This document shows, piece after piece, positions 1-7,443 of a stretch of DNA of 64,000 nt. The DNA lies in assembly GCA_963663735.2 (NCBI GenBank), contig CAXXHN010000001.1, positions 806,001 through 870,000 of the forward strand. Direction: 5' to 3'. The stretch is from G963663735 sp963663735. GTDB taxonomy: Bacteria > Acidobacteriota > UBA6911 > RPQK01 > JAPXNP01. The notes beneath the pieces are model-generated. The model did no database searches. It saw nothing but the letters and a program-made list of their open reading frames with translations, and had not been told where the DNA came from. Position 1 is the stretch's first letter. Every line of letters begins with the position of its first letter. The position numbers were made by a program, and so were the translations under genes.

Positions 1-89
1 TCAACGGAAAAACCCTGGACCGATTCTGGCTGACCCACCAGGAAATAACTGCAGGAGGTGTTTTGAAACTGGAGATGGAAAGCAAGTGA
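1..89 (+). CDS. GH92 alpha-mannosidase, C-terminal end only (partial)
   Basis: Only the last 28 codons are in the window, read in the frame starting at base 3 and ending with TGA at 87-89. The peptide contains NGKTLDRFWLTHQEI followed by AGGVLKLEM. This closely resembles the last beta-strand of family GH92 exo-alpha-mannosidases, where a line of the type 'NGKxLxxxxLxHxxIxxGGxLxxEMG' ends the protein. GH92 enzymes are calcium-dependent exported glycosidases acting on mannose-containing glycans. The assignment rests on this short tail alone, so the family is likely but not certain. Confidence 0.55.
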   Translation, partial: NGKTLDRFWLTHQEITAGGVLKLEMESK

Positions 90-113
90 GTTGCCTGCCA
101 CGCTCTCAGTGTA

Positions 114-134
114 GCTGGAGCCGCTGGCTCCAGC
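114..134. repeat. Intergenic hairpin, GCTGGAGCC family (copy A)
   Basis: Perfect 9-bp arms GCTGGAGCC / GGCTCCAGC with loop GCT, preceded by GTA and followed by AATTCCAGATTAA. The copy at 60450-60470 matches it through the hairpin and about 13 bases of the 3' flank, so the two are copies of one dispersed element. Confidence 0.75.
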
Positions 135-249
135 AATTCCAGATTAATCTAGCGGCTTCACGGGGAATTCCTACCCATCATCTGCTTAAATAATTTATTA
201 ATTAAACTGTGACCTGGATCAACTTTGAGGCTTTCAGCTTCCATCCCTT

Positions 250-270
250 GCTGGAGCTGGAAGCTCCAGC
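250..270. repeat. Intergenic hairpin, GCTGGAG family (copy B)
   Basis: Perfect 9-bp arms GCTGGAGCT / AGCTCCAGC with loop GGA, followed by TAC. Read on the - strand it begins GTAGCTGGAGC like copies A (114-134) and the 60450 copy, so it lies in the opposite orientation. It sits just downstream of the RsmF-like gene. Confidence 0.7.
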
Positions 271-309
271 TACAACATTGCTCAAAACTGGAAGTTTCCG
301 GCCGCATAG

Positions 310-1749
310 TCAATCCCCATCCGCCAGTTGAAACTCCCACCCGATGCGGGGGAAACGGCTCAGCAGGAGTCCCCGGCTGACAATGCCATGCCCGACAGGA
401 ATACCCTGGAAATTCACTATTACCTGTTCACTGTCCCCCTCCCCGGTGCTGATATCCCGGCGGTTCACAAAATCTTCCAGCTCAGCATAACTCTCCAGTT
501 CCACTGTACCGTACTTAACTCTGTCCCCAATGATGTGAATGCCTTCAGTAGTCAGTTTTGCCTGACCGGCACGGGTATGAGCCAGGGGATATCCAGCGCT
601 CAAGAGGGGAAGATAACAGGGGAAGGAAAAAGCTTCTTCATTCACCCAGCAGAGTTCCTTGCCGGTTTTGTAGGCTTTGTCCTGAAAAATCTCCGGATCC
701 AGGCCAAATCGCTGCGTGATGGTTCTAAGATTCTCTGCAACTGCTGGATGGGATGGAGTTTCAAGCTGGTCCTGGTACAATCTGGGAGGCCGGTTCAGCC
801 GGGGCCTCCCACACCTTGCCGTCTTTCTGATAGAGGCAATAAAAAAGCCCTCGGTACCGCTTTCGAATGGATAGATCCTTACAGCTTTCCGCACCTCCGG
901 ATGAAAGCGTTTCCCGTCAGCCTGCTCCAGAGCGGGCCTGCATTTCAGTCCCGGCAGGTCTATCTCTTCCAGTTCCAGGTCGTACTTCCTCAGCACCTGG
1001 TCCAGAACTCCTTCATTCTCTTCAGGTGTAATCGTGCAGGTACTGTAAACCAGCAGACCTCCTGGACGCAGCGCCTTAATCCCGCTGATGAGCAGAGATT
1101 TCTGGACATTGGCCAGAGCCGCGCTTCTTTTTCTGCTCCACCAGGAAAGCACTTCCGGGTTTTTCCCCAGTGTGCCCAGGGCTGAACAGGATGGGTCCAC
1201 CAGCACCCGGTCAAACTGTTCATAATAAAGGTTTCCAAAATGCTCCCCGAACTGATTGAAAAAGAGCACATTGGGAACGCAGCACTTCCTGAGGTTAAAC
1301 ACCAGGCTCTGCATGCGCCGCTTCGATTTTTCATTGGCCACCAACAAACCCTTGCCGCCCATAAGGGAAGCGAGCATCGAAGTCTTGGAACCCGGGGCGG
1401 CGCAAAGGTCCAGGACCCGTTCCCCCGGAAGCGGGTTAAGCAGAAGAGGCGGGATCATGGAAGCAAGGTTCTGTATATACAGGTTACCCAGAAAATGCGA
1501 CAGGCTCTTTCCGATGGAAATCCCCCCACTGGCTGTCCTGGGCACCTCGTAGATATTGGAGAAACCGTCCACGGCCCGGTGATCGAATCCTTCCCGGCGC
1601 AGCAGCCTTTCCTGGAACCCGTAGTTATATTTCAGGGGATTGAACCTGAACCAGTCCCGGACGCCTCCCTCAAGTCCTTCCAGGTATGAATCCGCTTCTT
1701 TCCCCAGAAGGCTGTCAAGCAGGTTTTCAAATTCTTGATTAAACTTCAT
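310..1749 (-). CDS. RsmF-like rRNA (cytosine-C5) methyltransferase, NOL1/NOP2/Sun family
   Basis: SAM-dependent RNA m5C methyltransferase expected to modify rRNA in the cytoplasm. Visible motifs: the SAM-binding loop VLDLCAAPGSKTS, motif IV VDPSCSALGTLGKNPEV with the Cys used in release, and motif VI YSTCTITPEEN with the catalytic Cys. After the core (about residues 1-300) there is an extra C-terminal region of about 170 residues ending in a PUA-like segment. This is the layout of RsmF/YebU rather than of RsmB, which carries an N-terminal NusB-like domain. The start was placed at the internal ATG (1749), which opens with MKFNQEFENLL; an upstream in-frame ATG at 1806 would add 19 unlikely residues. 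Family is certain; the exact target cytosine is not. Confidence 0.85.
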   Translation of the reverse strand: MKFNQEFENLLDSLLGKEADSYLEGLEGGVRDWFRFNPLKYNYGFQERLLRREGFDHRAVDGFSNIYEVPRTASGGISIGKSLSHFLGNLYIQNLASMIPPLLLNPLPGERVLDLCAAPGSKTSMLASLMGGKGLLVANEKSKRRMQSLVFNLRKCCVPNVLFFNQFGEHFGNLYYEQFDRVLVDPSCSALGTLGKNPEVLSWWSRKRSAALANVQKSLLISGIKALRPGGLLVYSTCTITPEENEGVLDQVLRKYDLELEEIDLPGLKCRPALEQADGKRFHPEVRKAVRIYPFESGTEGFFIASIRKTARCGRPRLNRPPRLYQDQLETPSHPAVAENLRTITQRFGLDPEIFQDKAYKTGKELCWVNEEAFSFPCYLPLLSAGYPLAHTRAGQAKLTTEGIHIIGDRVKYGTVELESYAELEDFVNRRDISTGEGDSEQVIVNFQGIPVGHGIVSRGLLLSRFPRIGWEFQLADGD

Positions 1750-1867
1750 GCTGATCCCGGAGCTGATTAGAACCTGGTTGGTCCGACTTCGGTTTTCATC
1801 CCTCACTGTTGTTGCCGCGTACGATGGAGTTAATTCTTAAAAAGGACAGTCAAACATCAATTGAAAA

Positions 1868-1885
1868 GCCGGTCAGGAGACCGGC
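1868..1885. repeat. Intergenic hairpin, CCGGTC-AGGA family
   Basis: Perfect 7-bp arms GCCGGTC / GACCGGC with loop AGGA, followed by GTTCC. A diverged copy with the same loop and the same following GTTCC is at 63194-63211. It lies between two - strand genes. Confidence 0.65.
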
Positions 1886-1980
1886 GTTCCACACAGGGCT
1901 GCCTCTCTGGTGGCAACTGGAAGAAATTCATATTATGTGATTCGTCCGCCCGGGAATATCATCTGCCGACGGAGATACAC

Positions 1981-2250
1981 TTACCGGGAGGAAATCGACT
2001 TGATAAAACGCTTCCACCAGGGAGCTCCGGATTTTTTCATGGCTTCCAGTTCCTTCTCCAGTCCCTGTTTGCGGGTAAGTTTATCCAGGAAAACGTCTCC
2101 CTCCTTGATGTGACAGTCCTTATATTTTTTCCCGCTACCGCAAGGGCAAAAATCATTCCTGCCCACCCTGGTCATTTTTCTCTGCGGAGTGGAACTTACC
2201 CTTTTCAGCATTTCCTTGGTATTCATTGATTTTGAAGATTTCGCGCTCAT
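1981..2250 (-). CDS. SEC-C motif (zinc-binding) small protein
   Basis: An 89-residue protein with the SEC-C metal-binding signature NDFCPCGSGKKYKDCH (Cys35, Cys37, Cys46, His47). The motif is known from the C-terminus of SecA and from many small stand-alone proteins, where it binds zinc. Upstream of it is a basic, Ser/Lys/Met-rich stretch; downstream is an amphipathic, charged helix. It is the last gene of the amidohydrolase group, about 106 bases after the preceding gene, but no functional link to it is evident. Exact role unknown. Confidence 0.7.
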   Translation of the reverse strand: MSAKSSKSMNTKEMLKRVSSTPQRKMTRVGRNDFCPCGSGKKYKDCHIKEGDVFLDKLTRKQGLEKELEAMKKSGAPWWKRFIKSISSR

Positions 2251-2356
2251 TTCAGGCTTTCTTTTACCTCGAGGTCAAACAGAAGCTGCCTCTCCTGTTC
2301 AGAACAGAAGCCAGGCAGGCCTCTTTTATTTTAATTACCAGAGAAAATCATGGACA

Positions 2357-3634
2357 CTATTTTCCCTGGGATTCAAATACGGATTTCCCGTCTATAAGGA
2401 CCCTTTCTACTACACTCATGTAATGCAGCGGCTCGCCTGAAAAAATTGCCACATCGGCATCTTTTCCTGGTTCAAGGCTGCCTATACGGGTTTCCACACC
2501 GAAAATCTCAGCGGGAGTCAGGGTAATGGCCCTGACAGCGGTTTCTTTGTCCAGCCCTCCTTTGACGGCCAGGGCGGCAGTAAGGGGAAGTTCACTCAAG
2601 CTTCCCACGCCATAGACTTCATCCGACTTGATGGCAACCTTCACCCCGGCTTTAGCCAGGATTCCCGCGTTTTCCAGGGAAAGGTGCTGGGTCTCCATTC
2701 TCCTCGGGCCAATGCCGAAAGCGCCCACAATCACCGGGATATTCCGGGATGCTATCTCGTCCGCCAGTTTATATCCTTCAGCACAGCCGATCAGTACAGT
2801 CTTGAGTTTAAACTCGTCAGTCAAACGCATCGCGGTCATTATGTCATCAACCCTGTAACACTCAAAAAACGCAGTACTCTTGCCCTCCAGGAGAGCAGCC
2901 AGGGGTTCTTTGGACAGATCCCGAGCCGGAGGATCAACCTCCTCCCCGGCAGCTTTTTTCTTTTCGTAATCTTTCTGCTTGGAAAGATACTCTCCGGCTT
3001 CTACCAGGGCTTTCCTGACCACGTAAGCTTCACCCATGCGAGTGGTTGGCAGCTGTTTTTTCCCTCCATAGGTCTCCTTGGGTCCTTCGCCCAGGGAAAA
3101 TTTGACTCCCATCGGGGCTTTAACGGCCATAGCTTCGGCGGTTTTGCCCCGCATTTTGATGACCGCGGCCTGCCCCCCGATTACATTCTGCCTTCCCGGG
3201 GAAATCATGGCACTTGTAATTCCTGACATTGTGGCTCTCTTAATGTCCTTGTCAAAAGGATTGAGCGCATCGGTAATCTGCATTTCCGCGGTATTCGGGG
3301 ATGAGGTTTCATCAGAGTTTCGATCCGCATAACCTTCACCTGTCCCGATATCAGAGCCTGACTGGATTAAGCCGGGCAGGACCCACTTACCAGTTGCGTC
3401 TATGACTTCAGCTCCCTCCGGAACCTTCACATCTTTCCCGACTTCCTTGATGATTCCATCCTCAATCAGGATGCTTCCTCCATCAATCACTCCGCCGGAC
3501 ACGGTTACGATATGGCCGTTGGTGATTACCACCACGTTGTTGTCATCCGCTGCAAGCCAGGCCTGGGTTATAAACAGCGAGAGCAAAACGGAACATACAA
3601 TTACCAATTTCCTGAATCTAATAATATTTTTCAT
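2357..3634 (-). CDS. Exported amidohydrolase homologue lacking metal ligands (probable pseudoenzyme)
   Basis: A 425-residue protein with an N-terminal signal peptide (hydrophobic stretch at about 10-28, ending LAADD). It aligns along its whole length with the two amidohydrolases immediately upstream in the same operon, including the beta-sandwich ends (VVITNGHIVTVSGG at the N-terminus, RIGSLEPGKDADVAIFSG at the C-terminus). The metal-binding sites are gone. The HxH of the neighbours (LIDSHSH) is LIQSGSD here (Gly93, Asp95), the VHIHC histidine site is AFFEC, and GHGDES is IGCAEG. The late Asp region (KSDE) is partly kept. The reading frame is intact, so this is a maintained protein and not a broken gene. 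It may be a non-catalytic partner of its paralogues or a binding protein; that is inference. Confidence 0.8.
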   Translation of the reverse strand: MKNIIRFRKLVIVCSVLLSLFITQAWLAADDNNVVVITNGHIVTVSGGVIDGGSILIEDGIIKEVGKDVKVPEGAEVIDATGKWVLPGLIQSGSDIGTGEGYADRNSDETSSPNTAEMQITDALNPFDKDIKRATMSGITSAMISPGRQNVIGGQAAVIKMRGKTAEAMAVKAPMGVKFSLGEGPKETYGGKKQLPTTRMGEAYVVRKALVEAGEYLSKQKDYEKKKAAGEEVDPPARDLSKEPLAALLEGKSTAFFECYRVDDIMTAMRLTDEFKLKTVLIGCAEGYKLADEIASRNIPVIVGAFGIGPRRMETQHLSLENAGILAKAGVKVAIKSDEVYGVGSLSELPLTAALAVKGGLDKETAVRAITLTPAEIFGVETRIGSLEPGKDADVAIFSGEPLHYMSVVERVLIDGKSVFESQGK

Positions 3635-3649
3635 GATATGTCTCCTGCC

Positions 3650-4903
3650 TCACTGCTTTTTATCAAAAACTGAAACTCCGTTGATAAATACCTTGCATAC
3701 CTTGGTCGCGAAATCAAAAGGATCTCCGTCAAAAATCACCAGGTCAGCATCTTTGCCCTTCTCCAGGCTGCCGATACGGTCCTCAGCCTCAATAAGCTTG
3801 GCCGGGTTAATGGTGATTGCCTTAAGTGCCTCCTCGGGGTCAAGGCCATACCGTACAGCAGTGGCTGCCTGGTAGCGTAAAAACTCCTGCTGAACCACGT
3901 CCGCATCAGTCATAATATTAATCTCAACCCCGGCATCCACCAATACCTTGGCCAGGTTGATCAGCTGGTTGTCTTCGTTGTACACAATCATTTGCGGGCC
4001 TACTACCACCGTTACCCCTTTTTCAGCAAGCACATCGGCAATCTTCCAGGATTCATCCCCATGGCCCAGGGAGAGCTTATAAAAATTAAACTCATCTCCC
4101 AGCCTGACAGCCGTGAGAATGTCATCAATCCTGGAACAGTGAATGTGCACCGGGATCTCCCGGTTAAGGACCATCAGCATGGCTTCATTTTTCAGGTCTC
4201 GCTTCGGCGGTGCTGTGTCGGGATCAGACTGTTTCTTCTTCTCATATTTTTCGAGAGAATTCTTGTAATCAATGGCATCCATCATGGCCTGTCGCACTAC
4301 GTAGGCCACACCCATACGGGTTACCGGGAGCTGTCCCTTGGCTCCATAACCCTTTTTCCCCATGGCCATTTTCATGTCAGCAGGGAACTTAATCACCATG
4401 TCATCCACAGTCCCGCCGGTAAGTTTCAGAGCGGCGGACTGCCCGCCAATCACGTTTCCGCTGCCTGGACGGGCAATAATGGTAGTAATCCCCTGGGAAA
4501 CAGCATCGCGAAAGGAATTCTCATGGGGAGCCATACCCGTCGGGTGTATGGAGTCTATGATCCTCATCTGGGGCGTGCTCGGATTTGACCCTTCATTATC
4601 TTCTGTAATCCCTCCACTGGGTCCAAGCCCCATGTGGGAATGAGAATCAATCAATCCGGGGGTGATCACCATTCCGGTGGCGTTTATGTCTACAGCCTCC
4701 ACCGGTTTACTGATGTTTGTTCCGATCTCCGAAATTCTCCCCTGCCTGATCAGGATGGCACCATCTTCAATTGTGCCCCCGGTAACAGTATGGATTTTTG
4801 CCCCATGAATATAAATTACTTCCGCCGCTTCTCCGGCAGCCAGAGGCTGCAGGAAACACGCTGACAGTACCAGGACCGACACTGCTTTTAAAATCTTCTG
4901 CAT
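3650..4903 (-). CDS. Exported metal-dependent amidohydrolase (imidazolonepropionase/prolidase-like)
   Basis: A 417-residue amidohydrolase-superfamily enzyme with a signal peptide (MQKILKAVSVLVLSACFLQP, cleavage probably after LAAGEA). Metal ligands are present: His88-Ser-His90 in PGLIDSHSH, the VHIHC motif, GHGDES, and the late Asp in IMTDAD. The C-terminal RIGSLEKGKDADLVIFDGDP is typical of the family. It would hydrolyse an amide or peptide-like bond in the periplasm; the substrate cannot be read from sequence. The start was placed at the ATG at 4903 because it gives a clean signal peptide and has AAGGGAT upstream; an in-frame ATG at 4981 would add 26 residues. Middle gene of a three-paralogue operon, 15 bases before the next gene. 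Confidence 0.8.
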   Translation of the reverse strand: MQKILKAVSVLVLSACFLQPLAAGEAAEVIYIHGAKIHTVTGGTIEDGAILIRQGRISEIGTNISKPVEAVDINATGMVITPGLIDSHSHMGLGPSGGITEDNEGSNPSTPQMRIIDSIHPTGMAPHENSFRDAVSQGITTIIARPGSGNVIGGQSAALKLTGGTVDDMVIKFPADMKMAMGKKGYGAKGQLPVTRMGVAYVVRQAMMDAIDYKNSLEKYEKKKQSDPDTAPPKRDLKNEAMLMVLNREIPVHIHCSRIDDILTAVRLGDEFNFYKLSLGHGDESWKIADVLAEKGVTVVVGPQMIVYNEDNQLINLAKVLVDAGVEINIMTDADVVQQEFLRYQAATAVRYGLDPEEALKAITINPAKLIEAEDRIGSLEKGKDADLVIFDGDPFDFATKVCKVFINGVSVFDKKQ

Positions 4904-5048
4904 TGAACCATCCCTTTTATTGAGTAAACTGCGAATTTGGAGTAGTGAGGTCATTATAGAACCATGAATGACACTCCGCAAAGTTATGAACCGTAAACTG
5001 TGGGCTCATGATATCCGGATCATCTACCATATACTTAACTTTTGTCCC

Positions 5049-6299
5049 CTAATTTCCATAGACCATTTCTCCATTTATAAACACTTTCACTACATTCGTC
5101 TGAAAATCGAAAGGGTCTCCGTTGAATATCACAAGGTCAGCATCTTTTCCAGCCTCCAGGCTGCCAATTCTTCCCTCTTCCTCGATAAGTTTTGCCGGGT
5201 TAATCGTGATAGCCTTCAGGGCCTCCAGAGGATCGAGCCCATGCCTGATGGCCACTGCGGCCTGGAAACGGAGATACTCCTGCTGCACGATGTCGGTATC
5301 AGTCATGATGTTGATTTCCACCCCATGTTCCACCAGGTATTGGGGCAGGTTAATCAGATTGCCCTGATCGTCATATTCCACAATGTTGGGCCCTACCACG
5401 ACAACAATCCCCCGCTTAGCCAGTTCATCAGCTACCCTCCAACTCTCGTCTCCGTGGGCCAGGGAAAGCCTGTAAAAATTGAACTCATCCCCCAGGCGGA
5501 TGGCGGTCAGGATATCAGCGATTGGCGAGCAATGAATGTGTACCGGCAGCTCCCGGTTCAGTACCTTGAGCATGGCCTCACTGGTCAGGTTCCGTTCAGG
5601 AGGTCTGGCCTGAGGGTCTGTCTTCTTTTTCCCTATATATTTTTCCCAGGATTCCTTGTATTTCCGGGCTTCCATCATGGCCTGCCTGACCACCTGGGCC
5701 ACACCCATTCGGGTTGAGGTGCCAGGGTATCGCTTCGGCCCCATCGCCATCTTCATATCAGCCGGCTGTTTCAGGATCATGTCGTCCATGGTCCTGCCGG
5801 ATAACTTGATAGCGAGGGATTGCCCTCCTATCACGTTGCCGCTTCCTGGTCTGGAGATTACCGTGGTTACACCCTCAGCGATGGCGTCTTTATAGGAGCC
5901 GGCATGCGGGACAATTCCCTCAGGATGCATTGAGTCCAGGATACGCATATGGGGAACAGACGGGCCGGAGCCGTCATTTTCCTCTGACTTCAGCATCGTG
6001 ACTCCTGTTCCCAGGTGGGAATGGGAATCAATCAGGCCAGGGGTTATAATCATGCCTGAGGCCTCAATGACAATGGCATCCTCCGGGACTGCCAGGTTTT
6101 TACCGACCTCCGCTATTTTTCCATCCTTCAGGACTATGTCACCATTTTGAATTATTCCCCTGGTGACAGTCCAGACCTCAGCCCCCCGTAGGAAATACAA
6201 TCCCTTGGTCGAACCATGGTCCGGCAAGGCTCCAAAAATTGTATTAAAGGAAAAAAACAGGGTTGTTAACAGAAAAAATTTCTCAGCCAGATTACGCAT
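5049..6299 (-). CDS. Exported metal-dependent amidohydrolase (paralogue, first of three)
   Basis: A 416-residue amidohydrolase with signal peptide (MRNLAEKFFLLTTLFFSFNT). Metal-binding motifs are intact: PGLIDSHSHLG (His93, His95), VHIHCSP, AHGDES and IMTDTD. It is very similar to the next gene, with many shared blocks such as SGNVIGGQS, RMGVAQVVRQAMM and DPLEALKAITINPAKLIEEE, so the two arose by tandem duplication. First gene of the - strand group 6299-1981. The chosen ATG (6299) opens the signal peptide and follows GGCGGAG; an upstream ATG at 6359 is in frame. Substrate unknown. Confidence 0.8.
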   Translation of the reverse strand: MRNLAEKFFLLTTLFFSFNTIFGALPDHGSTKGLYFLRGAEVWTVTRGIIQNGDIVLKDGKIAEVGKNLAVPEDAIVIEASGMIITPGLIDSHSHLGTGVTMLKSEENDGSGPSVPHMRILDSMHPEGIVPHAGSYKDAIAEGVTTVISRPGSGNVIGGQSLAIKLSGRTMDDMILKQPADMKMAMGPKRYPGTSTRMGVAQVVRQAMMEARKYKESWEKYIGKKKTDPQARPPERNLTSEAMLKVLNRELPVHIHCSPIADILTAIRLGDEFNFYRLSLAHGDESWRVADELAKRGIVVVVGPNIVEYDDQGNLINLPQYLVEHGVEINIMTDTDIVQQEYLRFQAAVAIRHGLDPLEALKAITINPAKLIEEEGRIGSLEAGKDADLVIFNGDPFDFQTNVVKVFINGEMVYGN

Positions 6300-6824
6300 T
6301 GGCTCCGCCACCAGTATATATAATTTAAAAATCAACCTTTTAAAATTTGAAGGATCCAAATAGAGGATAGATAATTAACCCGCCCTAATCAACAGGCAAT
6401 ACCTGATCCTCATCTTTAACCCGGGTTTCCCCTGAAATTCGTAGCGATACAGCAGAGACACTGTTAAAACCAGGATCTATACAAGACCATTGCCGGAAAT
6501 CCAGCCGCTAACCGCCGGCAAGCCGATGAGCCTGTCCGGGCTTATGGAAGCCCCGGCAGTTCTATTCGCCCCCACAGCAGCCTGCTGTTGAAATATCCGG
6601 ATTAAATTTCTCGCCAATTTTGCCTGTTTTTTGGAGTATCACGGTATATCCGTTCCATGTTCACAGGAAAACAATTCTCCATAATAAAAAAAAATAAATC
6701 AATTTCTATTCGCATATATAAAGTAAGATTATAAAAACACTGTTTTTCAATCATGGCCCAGTTGAGGTTAACCGCTTACTGGCCAATCCCTGTTCAGCCA
6801 GGGCTGAATTCGCGGAGAGAAAAT
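6300..6824. other. Divergent intergenic region, no gene seen
   Basis: About 525 bases between the divergent amidohydrolase operon and lemA. The part nearest lemA (about 6660-6750) is strongly A/T-rich and is the likely promoter area for both directions, but I cannot point to a convincing -35/-10 pair. An in-frame ATG at 6753 would extend LemA N-terminally, but the resulting peptide precedes the membrane anchor and looks unlike the family. Confidence 0.5.
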
Positions 6825-7397
6825 ATGATTATTATTTCAATGCTTGCTATCGTCGGAATCATTTTGGTGGGGGGTATCGGAATCCTCCTGTGGGGAGTTG
6901 CCGCCTACAACGGATTCATCACCCTGGTCAATAAAATTGAAGAGGCTTTCTCCACCATGGATGTTTACCTCAAGAAGAGGTACGACCTGATACCCAACCT
7001 GGTGGAAACAGTAAAAGGGTATGCTTCCCACGAAAAGAGCACCTTTGAAAACATAACCAAGGCTCGTACCTTAAGCATGAATGCCAACAGCACGGAGGAA
7101 CGGCTCAAAGGTGAAGGCATGCTGACCAACACCCTTAAATCCCTCTTTGCCGTAGCCGAAAACTATCCCGAACTTAAGGCTAACCAGAATTTCCTGGACC
7201 TGCAGCAGCAGCTGCAGGGAATTGAGACTGAAATTGCCAATGCCCGCAGGTACTACAACGCTGTCGTTAGAGATTACAATACCAAGCGTGAAGTCTTTCC
7301 TTCGGTCCTGATTGCAAATATCTTCTCTTTCGGCAAAAAACCGCTGTTTGAAGTTTCCGGAGAAGAGGAACGGGAAAACGTAAAGGTTTCCTTCTAA
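6825..7397 (+). CDS. lemA: LemA family membrane-anchored protein
   Basis: A 190-residue protein with one N-terminal membrane segment (MIIISMLAIVGIILVGGIGI) followed by an alpha-helical domain. The motifs AAYNGFITLVNKIEEAFSTMDVYLKKRYDLIPNLVETVKGYA and, near the end, LQGIETEIANARRYYNAVVRDYN (here given only as landmarks: NKIEEAFSTMDV, RYDLIPNLVETVKGYA, ARRYYNAVVRDYN) are the LemA hallmarks. Start at 6825 was chosen because it follows GGAGAG and begins directly with the membrane helix. LemA proteins are common next to TPM/DUF2207 membrane proteins, as here (46 bases upstream of the next gene). Their biochemical role is not established; links to envelope and heat stress have been proposed. Confidence 0.88.
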   Translation: MIIISMLAIVGIILVGGIGILLWGVAAYNGFITLVNKIEEAFSTMDVYLKKRYDLIPNLVETVKGYASHEKSTFENITKARTLSMNANSTEERLKGEGMLTNTLKSLFAVAENYPELKANQNFLDLQQQLQGIETEIANARRYYNAVVRDYNTKREVFPSVLIANIFSFGKKPLFEVSGEEERENVKVSF

Positions 7398-7443
7398 CCG
7401 CGAAAGACAAAATCAGACCTTAAGCGAAAGGAAGTAATGACCT

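Noticed and set aside
1240..1689. Long + strand reading frames inside the rRNA methyltransferase gene
   Set aside because: Antisense shadows of a gene with clear catalytic motifs; no family likeness of their own.
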